DNA of 57,518 bases from Candidatus Fermentibacter sp. (GTDB lineage Bacteria > Fermentibacterota > Fermentibacteria > Fermentibacterales > Fermentibacteraceae). The position numbers were made by a program, and so were the translations under genes. Positions 8,806 through 15,805 of the stretch are shown piece by piece (the first letter of the stretch is position 1; each line of letters begins with the position of its first letter). A model generated the notes under the pieces. That model was not told the DNA's origin. It did no database searches and worked only from the letters and a program-made list of their open reading frames with translations. The stretch is from positions 1 through 57,518 of the forward strand of contig JAUCPW010000005.1 in the NCBI GenBank assembly GCA_030373045.1. Reading direction: 5' to 3'.

Positions 8806-9399
8806 TCAGCGCAGGATCTCCACGAAACCGCGCCGGACCCTCACGATGCGGCTAGGGCCGGCGGAATCGATCCTGCCGCCGTCGAGGCACAGATCGGCGG
8901 CTTCCCGCACGGCATCCTCCACGCAGGCGAAGTCGAGAGCCGGGGGATTGTCGCGGGTGTTGGCGCTGGTGCTCACGAGGGGGTAGCCGACCTCGCCGAG
9001 GATCGCCCTGGTCAGGGGATCGGCCGGCACCCTCACGGCGACCGTCCCGTCGGGCGCGCAGACCCACCCGGGGGCCGACCTGCCGGCACGGAGCACGATG
9101 GTGAACGGACCGGGCCAGCATTCCCCGGCCAGGGCGGATTCCTCCTCGTCCATCTCCGCGAGGTCGCGCGTCATCTCGAGATCCGACGCCAGGACGATGA
9201 AGGGCCTGCCCCCGCCGTACCCCTTGATGGAGGCCAGGCGGCTGACGCTTTCGGGCCTCCCTGCGCGGCAGGCAAGCCCGTATACGGTGTCGGACGGGTA
9301 CAGGACTATCCCGCCGGAATGGAGCGCCTCGGCCGCATCCTCGATCTGGACGGCGGAGAGGAAGGAGCGCTGGATGCGGATCGTCCTGCCCGGGGTCAC
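8806..9399 (-). CDS. Sua5/YciO/YrdC-family L-threonylcarbamoyladenylate synthase
   Basis: The 197-residue protein matches the YrdC fold used to make threonylcarbamoyl-AMP for the t6A modification of ANN-decoding tRNAs. Visible signatures are [19 protein letters not shown] at the N-terminus, [16 protein letters not shown] in the ATP/bicarbonate pocket, and [12 protein letters not shown] near residue 140, the conserved S-x-N. The usual KxR of the pocket reads K-G-Y, a change worth noting. GTG 9399 overlaps the purE stop as GTGA. The length fits the short TsaC/YrdC type, without the Sua5 C-terminal domain. A YciO-like function cannot be excluded. Confidence 0.85.
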   Translation of the reverse strand: MTPGRTIRIQRSFLSAVQIEDAAEALHSGGIVLYPSDTVYGLACRAGRPESVSRLASIKGYGGGRPFIVLASDLEMTRDLAEMDEEESALAGECWPGPFTIVLRAGRSAPGWVCAPDGTVAVRVPADPLTRAILGEVGYPLVSTSANTRDNPPALDFACVEDAVREAADLCLDGGRIDSAGPSRIVRVRRGFVEILR

Positions 9400-9845
9400 A
9401 TCCCCCGCTTCGCCCTGAGCCTCATCCCCAGCTCCGGATCGGACAGGGCCAGTATCTGCGCGGCCAGGAAGCCCGCGTTCCTCGCCCCGTGCGAGCCGAT
9501 GGCCACGGTGGCCACGGGGATGCCCTTCGGCATCATGACTGTGGACAGGAGCGCGTCCATGCCGTTGAGCGGACCGGCCTCGAGGGGGACCCCGATCACG
9601 GGCAGGATGGTGCGGGAGGCCACCGCGCCGGCGAGATGGGCCGCAAGCCCGGCTCCGGCCACCAGCACGCGGATGCCCGCAGCCTCGGCCCCGGCAGCAT
9701 AGGCGGCGACTTCGCCGGGATTCCTGTGGGCCGACATGACCCTGACCTCGCATTCGACCCCGAGATCCTCGAGGACCGCCCTGGCCAGGTCCATGACCTC
9801 CCTGTCGCTCTCGCTGCCCATCAGTATCCCTACTCTGGCGGCCAT
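9396..9845 (-). CDS. purE: N5-carboxyaminoimidazole ribonucleotide mutase (PurE)
   Basis: The 149-residue protein carries the PurE class I signatures GSESDREVM near residue 11, MSAHRNP near residue 40, and [18 protein letters not shown] after the carboxylate-binding loop. The enzyme moves the carboxyl group of N5-CAIR to form CAIR in de novo purine synthesis. ATG 9845 gives a normal PurE length; upstream frame extension is not conserved-looking. It lies 55 bases after purD and overlaps the Sua5-family gene by four bases, within a purine, pantothenate and tRNA-modification operon. PurK is not in the window. Confidence 0.94.
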   Translation of the reverse strand: MAARVGILMGSESDREVMDLARAVLEDLGVECEVRVMSAHRNPGEVAAYAAGAEAAGIRVLVAGAGLAAHLAGAVASRTILPVIGVPLEAGPLNGMDALLSTVMMPKGIPVATVAIGSHGARNAGFLAAQILALSDPELGMRLRAKRGM

Positions 9846-9900
9846 AGCCCTCCCCGCGCCTCCCGGCCTGGAGCCGGGCCCGGGCGCATGTGCGTCATCG

Positions 9901-11145
9901 TCATGTCGCGCCGATGTCCTTCCGCCAGGAGGCGCCCCGGAACGTGATGGTGCCGACCGCTGCGTACGTCTTCGCAAGAGCCTCGCCCAGACCGGCTCCG
10001 GTGCCGGTGACACCCAGCACCCGCCCGCCCGCCGTGACGAGGCTGCCGTCCGACATGGCGGTGCCGGCATGGAACACCGTGATGCCGCTGTCATCGGCCC
10101 CTGCCGAATCGATCCCGTCGATCCGGAACCCGCTCCCGTATGCGCCAGGATATCCCTCCGAGGCCATGACGACGCAGGCCGAAGCCCCGGGCAGTATCCT
10201 GATCCCGGAGAAGTCCGGATTCCCCCTCGCGCAGGACAGGAATGCCGCTCCGGCATCCCCCTCCAGCAGGGCAAGGACTGCCTGTGCCTCGGGATCGCCG
10301 AACCGGCAGTTGAATTCGAGCACGGCCGGTCCTTCCTGCGCGAGGATCAGGCCGGCGTAGAGCACCCCCCTGTAGTCGGTGCCGCGGCGGTGGAGCTCTT
10401 CGAGGACCGGCCGGAAGACGTTCGAGAGCGCCCAGTCGGAGAATCCTCCGGGGATCCCTGGAGCGGGGCATACCGCCCCCATCCCGCCTGTGTTGGGCCC
10501 CCTGTCGCCGTCGAAGGCCCTCTTGTGGTCGCGGCTGGGAGGCAGCACGAAAGCCTCTTCACCGGAGCAGAGGGCCATCATGCTCACCTCGCGGCCACGC
10601 AGCCTCTTCTCCAGGACCACCCTGCCCCGGCCTCCCGGGAACAGCCTCCCGAGAGCCTCCGAGGCTTCGTCGTCCCCGTCGGGGAGGAACACGCCCTTGC
10701 CGGCGGCGAGGCCGTCGTCCTTCAGGACCCAGCCGCCCCAGGAACCGCCGGCAGCCTCGAGGACCCCTGCGGGAGTGGAAAGGAGCCTTCCGGGGGCGGT
10801 CGGCACCCCGGCGGCGGCCATCAGCTCCTTGGCGAACCACTTGCTCCCCTCGAGCATGGCGCATGCCGCGGACGGGCCGAAGCAGGGAATCCCGGCGTCC
10901 TCCAGGGCGTCGGCGATGCCCGCGACGAGGGGGGCTTCGGGGCCGGGCACGACCAGGTCCGCCCCCAGCCTGGAGGAAAGGCCGATGAGGCCTTCGATGT
11001 CATCCGCCCTGACGGGATGGCATTCACAGGTCGCGGCCATGCCGGGGTTGCCCGGGGCGGCATGCAGCTCGTGGCCGCCCTCGCGGGAGAGGGCGTGGGC
11101 TATCGCATGCTCCCTGCCGCCCGAGCCGATCACGAGGATCCTCAC
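9901..11145 (-). CDS. purD: Phosphoribosylamine-glycine ligase (PurD, GARS)
   Basis: The 414-residue ATP-grasp ligase joins phosphoribosylamine and glycine to give GAR, the second step of purine synthesis. The N-terminal VIGSGGREHA, then PGNPGMA and VVPGPEAPLVAGIAD, are diagnostic. The ATP-grasp part shows GPSAACAMLEGSKWFAKEL, VLKDDGLAAGKGVFL, PNTGGMGAVCPAP and LEFNCRFGDPEAQA, all conserved in GARS. The GTG start at 11145 overlaps the panB stop as GTGA. The length is typical of PurD, with no fused PurM or PurN domain. Confidence 0.96.
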   Translation of the reverse strand: MRILVIGSGGREHAIAHALSREGGHELHAAPGNPGMAATCECHPVRADDIEGLIGLSSRLGADLVVPGPEAPLVAGIADALEDAGIPCFGPSAACAMLEGSKWFAKELMAAAGVPTAPGRLLSTPAGVLEAAGGSWGGWVLKDDGLAAGKGVFLPDGDDEASEALGRLFPGGRGRVVLEKRLRGREVSMMALCSGEEAFVLPPSRDHKRAFDGDRGPNTGGMGAVCPAPGIPGGFSDWALSNVFRPVLEELHRRGTDYRGVLYAGLILAQEGPAVLEFNCRFGDPEAQAVLALLEGDAGAAFLSCARGNPDFSGIRILPGASACVVMASEGYPGAYGSGFRIDGIDSAGADDSGITVFHAGTAMSDGSLVTAGGRVLGVTGTGAGLGEALAKTYAAVGTITFRGASWRKDIGAT

Positions 11146-11960
11146 TTCCCGGGCTCCTCGAGCGGCGCATACGCATGGCGCGCCTCGGGGAAGGAACCGT
11201 TCCTCACCTCGCCGGCGTAGTCGGAAAGCGCCCGGGTGATCCCGGCTCCGATGTCGGCGTACCTCTTCAGGAACCTCGGCTCGAAGCCCCTGGTGATGCC
11301 CAGCATGTCGTTGACCACCAGTATCTGGCCGTCGGTGAACCTGCCGGCCCCTATGCCGATGGTCGGTATCGAGAGGGCCCCGGTGACGTCCCGCGCGATC
11401 GCCTCCTCGACGCTCTCGAGGACCAGGGCGAACGCACCGGCATCCTCGAGCGCCCTGGCTTCCGACATCACGCGCCCGGCCTGGCCGGCCCCGACCGCCC
11501 TGTACCCGCCCGATGCACGGACGGACTGGGGGAGGAGGCCGACATGACCCATCACGGGGATGCCGGAGGCGATTATGGCAGCCGTCCTTGCGAGAGGCAT
11601 CGGCGAGCCTCCCTCGAGCTTCACGGCGTCCGCGCCCCCTTCGGCGACGAGACGCACGGCCGAGTCGACCGCCCTCTCGTCCGACGCCTGATACGATCCG
11701 AACGGCATGTCGGCCACGACGAACGTGCCGGGGGCACCCCGCCTGACCGCCTTCACGTGCGGGAGCATCATCTCCACCGTGGCTCCGAGCGTCGTTTCCT
11801 CACCGAGAACCGCCATGGCGATGGAATCGCCGACCAGGATGAAGTCGATGCCGGCCTCCTGCTCCAGGAGGGCGGTCGGAAAGTCGTATGCCGTGAGGGA
11901 TGCGATCCTCCTGCCCTCGGCCTTCATCCTCGCGAAATCCGGAACGGTCCGCATGGTCAC
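11142..11960 (-). CDS. panB: 3-methyl-2-oxobutanoate hydroxymethyltransferase (PanB)
   Basis: PanB transfers a hydroxymethyl group from methylene-THF to ketoisovalerate, committing carbon to pantothenate and CoA. Conserved segments are SLTAYDFPTALLEQEAGID, LVGDSIAMAVLG, VVADMPFGSY (metal and substrate site), AVKLEGG, MGHVGLLPQSV and TIGIGAGRFTDGQILVVND. GTG 11960 overlaps the PAP2 gene stop by four bases, matching the habit of this genome; ATG 11954 is the alternative and shortens the protein by two residues. The 272-residue length is normal. No panC or panD is in the window. Confidence 0.95.
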   Translation of the reverse strand: MTMRTVPDFARMKAEGRRIASLTAYDFPTALLEQEAGIDFILVGDSIAMAVLGEETTLGATVEMMLPHVKAVRRGAPGTFVVADMPFGSYQASDERAVDSAVRLVAEGGADAVKLEGGSPMPLARTAAIIASGIPVMGHVGLLPQSVRASGGYRAVGAGQAGRVMSEARALEDAGAFALVLESVEEAIARDVTGALSIPTIGIGAGRFTDGQILVVNDMLGITRGFEPRFLKRYADIGAGITRALSDYAGEVRNGSFPEARHAYAPLEEPGK

Positions 11961-12937
11961 CCGACCTTTCCACCGGCCGGAGCTCCCCCGCCGGGGGCGT
12001 CCGGGAACAGCTTCCTGTAGACGATCAGGTACGCCGCGAGCCCGTAAGCGAGCCCGGCGACCACGTCCATCACGTAGTGTTCGGCCCCGTAGACGATCTC
12101 GAAGCAGAGGGCCGCGACGGGCAGGGCCACCCACCATGCACGCCTGCCGAACTCGTGGAGCGAGACGAGGAGCGTCATGAACGGGACCCCGGCGTGCAGG
12201 GACGGCATGGCCCCCCTGGGGCTGGGCTGGAAGGCCCCCGACAGCCAGTCGCTCGTGAAGCTCGAAAGGGCCAGGTAGACGACCCTCTCGGCGTGATGGA
12301 TGTCCCCCTCCAGTTCGGCCATCCAGGGAGGCGTCAGGGGGAAGAGGACATACGTGAGATATCCCGCCAGGGAGATCAGTACAACGGCGACCGAGGCCCT
12401 CTTCATCGAATCCACCCCCCTGCGCCACAGCAGGATGCCCGGCAGCAGGAACGGGAAGGCGAAGAGGGAGGCGTGCAGCACCGCGAAGATGTAGTCGTAC
12501 CAGGCGAAGCCCTGGGTCGGATGGAGGACGCCCTGCAGCCATACCGTCGGCAGGATGCCGAAGAATCTCTGCTCCATCGCGATGATCCCGGCCCCGTGGA
12601 AACCGTCGGAACAGGTCGAGACCAGCAGCCTGAGGGCCTGGTAGGACACAGTGAGCATGGCGTAGTAGAACCAGCGCCTGGCCCAGTCGGGGATCGCACG
12701 GGCCCGGAGCCCGGCGTAGAGGAGGGCGAAGATGGCGAGCTGCGCCGGCCATCTCGGGACGAGCCTCATGAACGGGATCAGCGCCGCGGCGACGCTGTAG
12801 GCGCCGCAGATTGCGAGGATCGCTCGGTAGTACCGGTCGGCGACCGCCTCGAGGAGTTTACCTTTCAGATCGAACACCCATCCCGATGCTCCGGCCGAGC
12901 TGTCCGTTCGGTTCTGTGAGAGAGCGAGGGGGGCCAA
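11957..12937 (-). CDS. PAP2-superfamily membrane phosphatase/transferase
   Basis: This polytopic protein of up to 326 residues carries the PAP2 catalytic motifs MPSLHAGVPF (S-x2-H type, about residue 250) and EIVYGAEHYVMDVVAG (H-x3-D, about residue 290). The arrangement, with several helices before the active site and a short loop, resembles inositol-phosphoceramide-synthase-like PAP2 proteins rather than soluble acid phosphatases. It probably acts on a lipid phosphate at the outer face of the inner membrane. The start is uncertain: TTG 12937 has no clear ribosome site, and GTG 12877 would give 306 residues and begin MFDLKGKLLEAV. It is the first gene of the operon driven by the promoter at 13104-13132. 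Confidence 0.8.
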   Translation of the reverse strand: MAPLALSQNRTDSSAGASGWVFDLKGKLLEAVADRYYRAILAICGAYSVAAALIPFMRLVPRWPAQLAIFALLYAGLRARAIPDWARRWFYYAMLTVSYQALRLLVSTCSDGFHGAGIIAMEQRFFGILPTVWLQGVLHPTQGFAWYDYIFAVLHASLFAFPFLLPGILLWRRGVDSMKRASVAVVLISLAGYLTYVLFPLTPPWMAELEGDIHHAERVVYLALSSFTSDWLSGAFQPSPRGAMPSLHAGVPFMTLLVSLHEFGRRAWWVALPVAALCFEIVYGAEHYVMDVVAGLAYGLAAYLIVYRKLFPDAPGGGAPAGGKVG

Positions 12938-12982
12938 GGCGTGACGAATGACGTCTCGGTAGGGTTAGAGGACTTGAACGGC

Positions 12983-13098
12983 CTTCTGCTGTCGCTTCTG
13001 CTGCTCACCGGACCCCGGGGGGTGGTCGCTGCATCGGCCAGCAGAAGGGCGCTGCCTCCATCTGTACCCAAAGCACTCGCAGGCTTCGGCCCCCCAGG
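12983..13098 (-). ncRNA. Candidate structured leader or small RNA with pseudoknot potential
   Basis: No protein-like frame is evident between 12938 and 13333. On the minus strand, starting where transcription from the adjacent promoter should begin, CCUGGGGGG (13098-13090) can pair with CCCCCCGGG (13022-13014). Inside that loop, CUUCUGCUG (13047-13039) can pair with CAGCAGAAG outside it, present twice (13003-12995 and 12991-12983). The two helices interleave, which is pseudoknot topology. I do not recognise any known riboswitch, SRP, 6S, tmRNA or RNase P signature. It may be a regulatory leader of the PAP2-panB-pur operon or an independent RNA. The rest of the gap, 13133-13277, holds nothing I can name. 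Confidence 0.45.
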
Positions 13099-13103
13099 TG
13101 AGT

Positions 13104-13132
13104 AGTGTAAGGGAACCTCCCGGGATTGTCAA
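13104..13132 (-). promoter_or_regulatory. Sigma70-type promoter for the PAP2-panB-purD-purE operon
   Basis: On the minus strand a perfect -35 TTGACA (13132-13127) is followed, after 17 bases, by -10 TACACT (13109-13104). Transcription should begin near 13097, exactly at the first base of the GC-rich stem described for the leader. The first gene follows 160-220 bases downstream. Confidence 0.75.
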
Positions 13133-13277
13133 ACAGGGCGCGGCTTCATCCCGGATGTGGGGGTCGCGGGCCTTCCTCCTGACGGCGGGCCGGTATGGAA
13201 CGGGTAGATGCCGGTCGGAATGCCCGAACACCCCGGAGGTGGAGATCGCGGGCCTTCCCCCGGGTGAGCGACGGATT

Positions 13278-13283
13278 TAGAAT
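13278..13283 (+). promoter_or_regulatory. Possible -10 element of the serpin gene
   Basis: TAGAAT lies about 50 bases before the serpin start and is one mismatch from the consensus -10. The matching -35 position (about 13255, TTCCCC) is poor, so this is only a weak promoter call. Confidence 0.3.
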
Positions 13284-13333
13284 GAAGGCTGACGGAAACA
13301 GCGGCCCGGCATGCCGGGCGACGAGGAGGGCTG

Positions 13334-14605
13334 ATGCACAGGATTCTGACGACCCTTTCCGCGGCTGCCACCCTGCTGCCGGGAGCCTGCGGCGGTTCGG
13401 GAGTGGTGGAGGGCCCGGTGCCTGCAGGAGACCCGCTGCCCGACATCACCGATGCCGATCTCGCGACCCTTTCGGCCGGCAACCGGGAGTTCGCCCTTGC
13501 GCTCTTCGGCAGGCTGTGCCTCGAGAGCGGCGACGGGAACGTGATGCTCTCCCCCTACAGCATCTCCTCCGCCCTCGCGATGACCTGGGCGGGAGCTTCC
13601 GGAACCACTGCCGGGGAGATGGCCTCGGTCCTGGGGTTCGACATCGACCGTCCGCTGGTCCACGCAGGCTTCCGCCGCATCGGGGGGATGCTGGATCCCG
13701 AAGGTCGTGCGGCGACGTGCGAAGGCGATCCGATCGAGCTCGACATAGCCAACGCCATCTGGGCAGAGGCCGGGTTCCCCCTTCTCGACCCGTACGTCGC
13801 CATCGTGACGGGGTGCTACGGGGCGGAGGCCAGGAACGCCGACTTCTCGGGCAGTCCCGAAGCCCAGCGCCAGACGATCAACGGCTGGGTGAGCGAAGCC
13901 ACGCACGGCCGGATAGAGGATCTGCTCGGGCCCGGCTCCATATCCGCCGACACCAGGATGGTGCTCACCAACGCCGTCTATTTCAAGGGGAGCTGGCTCG
14001 AAGAGTTCGACCCCGGCCAGACCCGCGACGGCACTTTCACGACCCTCGCCGGCGTCGTGGAAACCGTTCCCCTGATGCACCGGACCGACGACATGGACTA
14101 CTACGACGGCGAGGGCTTCAGGGCGGTCTCCCTGCCCTATTCCGACGGGGCGGGCCGGATGGTGGCGGTACTCCCCGACAGCGGGATCAGGGAGTTCGAG
14201 CAGCGGTTCTCGACGGCCGATCTCGCGGCCATGACCGACGGGTTCTCCACCCGCGAGGTCTTCCTGGCCATGCCGAGGTTCGAGTACGCTTCGTCGTTCT
14301 CGCTCTCGCAGGTGCTGGCCGGGATGGGCATGGCCGGTGCCTTCGATCCGTCCACGGCGGACTTCTCGGGCATGACGGGCGGTCGCGACCTCTTCGTGAG
14401 CGACGTGGTCCACAAGGCGTTCGTCAGGGTCGACGAGACAGGCACGGAGGCCGCGGCGGCCACAGGGGTCATCATGGCCCTGACGGCGATGCCGCAGGAT
14501 CAGCCCGTGCAGTTCGTCCTGGACAGGCCGTTCCTTTTCCTGATCATCGACGACCTGACCGGGACGGTGCTGTTCATGGGGCGGATGGCTGATCCGACAG
14601 CCTGA
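13334..14605 (+). CDS. Secreted serpin (serine-protease inhibitor)
   Basis: The 423-residue protein starts with an export signal and a cysteine at residue 19 (LLPGACGG), which may be a lipidation site although position -3 is not ideal. The serpin body is complete. It shows VMLSPYSISSALAMTWAGA early, TNAVYFKGSWLEEFD in the middle, and the hinge DETGTEAAAATGVIM followed by DRPFLFLIIDDLTG. The small-residue hinge is what inhibitory serpins need for loop insertion. By spacing from the hinge glutamate, P1 falls near the threonine of MALTAMP, so it may target elastase- or subtilisin-like enzymes (inference). ATG 13334 follows a strong GAGGAGGG site. It could protect the cell from its own or foreign peptidases; C25, S8 and S9 peptidases are encoded nearby. 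Confidence 0.92.
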   Translation: MHRILTTLSAAATLLPGACGGSGVVEGPVPAGDPLPDITDADLATLSAGNREFALALFGRLCLESGDGNVMLSPYSISSALAMTWAGASGTTAGEMASVLGFDIDRPLVHAGFRRIGGMLDPEGRAATCEGDPIELDIANAIWAEAGFPLLDPYVAIVTGCYGAEARNADFSGSPEAQRQTINGWVSEATHGRIEDLLGPGSISADTRMVLTNAVYFKGSWLEEFDPGQTRDGTFTTLAGVVETVPLMHRTDDMDYYDGEGFRAVSLPYSDGAGRMVAVLPDSGIREFEQRFSTADLAAMTDGFSTREVFLAMPRFEYASSFSLSQVLAGMGMAGAFDPSTADFSGMTGGRDLFVSDVVHKAFVRVDETGTEAAAATGVIMALTAMPQDQPVQFVLDRPFLFLIIDDLTGTVLFMGRMADPTA

Positions 14606-14610
14606 AGTTC

Positions 14611-15801
14611 TCAGTTCCGGGCGTCCATGCAGGCCCTGTCCACCCTCTCGAAGTACTCGGCGCGGCACGCCCGTTCGATGCCCGACATGGCGCCGAACGC
14701 GCCCCTGAAGTCGCCCCTCGCCGCGGCGAAGAGGCCGTGTCCGTGCACTATCGCGGCATCGCATCCCAGGAGCGCCCGGGGGAGCGTGCGGTAGAGGCCG
14801 GAGGGTCCGGCGCCCACCTCGCCCGATACGATCGGGACGCCTCCGGCATGCCGCCCGTGGGGGCAGCGGAGGTGGCATGAACCCCTGTCCGGGCACGAGG
14901 GCCTGCCGCAGGCCAGCGATGCGATCACCGCGAACCTGGGGTGTCCGTGCAGGATGCCGTCGGCGCCGGTGACCCGAAGGGCTTCGACATGGGCCATGTA
15001 CTCGCTCGAGGCCGTGATCGCCGCGCACGAGGAGCCGTCCAGCGGGCAGGCGTCGACGGCCCCCGGGAGCTCGTCGAGCGACGAGGCGGTCTGGCTGATG
15101 TAGAGAACGCCGTCCAGCAGCCAGGATACGTTCCCGAAGTAGGAGTCCACCAGCCCGGATTCCACGGTCCTCGCCCCCGCTTCGGCGATGGCTGCCCTGA
15201 CCTCGCTCTCCGTGCGGAACGGCCCTGCCGCGAGTTCCATCCCGCCGGCAGCGCCGCATGGGAAGTCGCCGGCCCCCTCCCGCACCGCCTCGACCACCCG
15301 CCGCCAGGGATCGGGGGGCCTCCCTCCGGCTTCGAGGGCGTCGAGGTAGTCCGCCATGAACTTCACGAAGCACGCGAAACACACCGAACTGGCAGACACG
15401 AACGCCTGCTCGGGGCTCACGGCGCCCCACGCGGCGATGCCCGGTCCGGGGACGATCGCGCTCCGCCTCCGCCCGAGCAGGCCGGCGAGGATTACGGCAT
15501 CCATGCTCGGGGCGACGGGTATCTCGTGCAGGAATGTCAGGGATTCGCAGTCGGAGGGGCGTATCGGCCCTCCCCCCTGCCCGGCCAGCAGCCCGATCAT
15601 CGAACTCCACGGCTCCGACGGCCGGAACAGGAGGAGCGAGCAGACCGCCAGCCTCTCGAACGCCTCCTCGAGGAGCGGCCTCGCGGGACCGTCGCCCACC
15701 CACTCGACGGAGTCGTCCCGTCCCCCGAACAGTATCGAGCCGGGGGCGGCGAGTCCGGTCCGTTCGAGCTTCTCCGCGTATTTCGAGAGCAGCGCCCTCA
15801 T
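14611..15801 (-). CDS. Two-domain class II aldolase/adducin-like protein
   Basis: The 396-residue protein has a C-terminal class II aldolase domain, from about residue 200. It shows SYFGNVSWLLDGVLYIS, SSEYMAHVEAL, the zinc-ligand pair in ILHGHPRFAVIA, and AIVHGHGLFAAARG. The first 190 residues have a similar plan, but the metal ligands are lost: FLHEIPV stands where HxHP would be, and IVPGPGIAAWGAVSPEQAF where the HGH loop would be. It therefore looks like an internal duplication with one degenerate half. Class II aldolases cleave or epimerise phosphorylated sugars such as fuculose or ribulose phosphate. The gene starts four bases after the aldehyde oxidoreductase stop, so they may act in one carbohydrate or aldehyde pathway (inference). 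Confidence 0.78.
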   Translation of the reverse strand: MRALLSKYAEKLERTGLAAPGSILFGGRDDSVEWVGDGPARPLLEEAFERLAVCSLLLFRPSEPWSSMIGLLAGQGGGPIRPSDCESLTFLHEIPVAPSMDAVILAGLLGRRRSAIVPGPGIAAWGAVSPEQAFVSASSVCFACFVKFMADYLDALEAGGRPPDPWRRVVEAVREGAGDFPCGAAGGMELAAGPFRTESEVRAAIAEAGARTVESGLVDSYFGNVSWLLDGVLYISQTASSLDELPGAVDACPLDGSSCAAITASSEYMAHVEALRVTGADGILHGHPRFAVIASLACGRPSCPDRGSCHLRCPHGRHAGGVPIVSGEVGAGPSGLYRTLPRALLGCDAAIVHGHGLFAAARGDFRGAFGAMSGIERACRAEYFERVDRACMDARN

Positions 15802-15805
15802 CGGC

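Noticed and set aside
12960-12982. tRNA-like T-loop (GTTCAAGTCC on the minus strand)
   Set aside because: The flanking T-stem does not pair, and no matching acceptor or anticodon arm is found upstream.
12983-13098. Possible SRP or 6S RNA
   Set aside because: No GGAAGG-type tetraloop region and AGCAG bulge of SRP RNA, and no long central bubble of 6S. It is kept only as an unclassified candidate.
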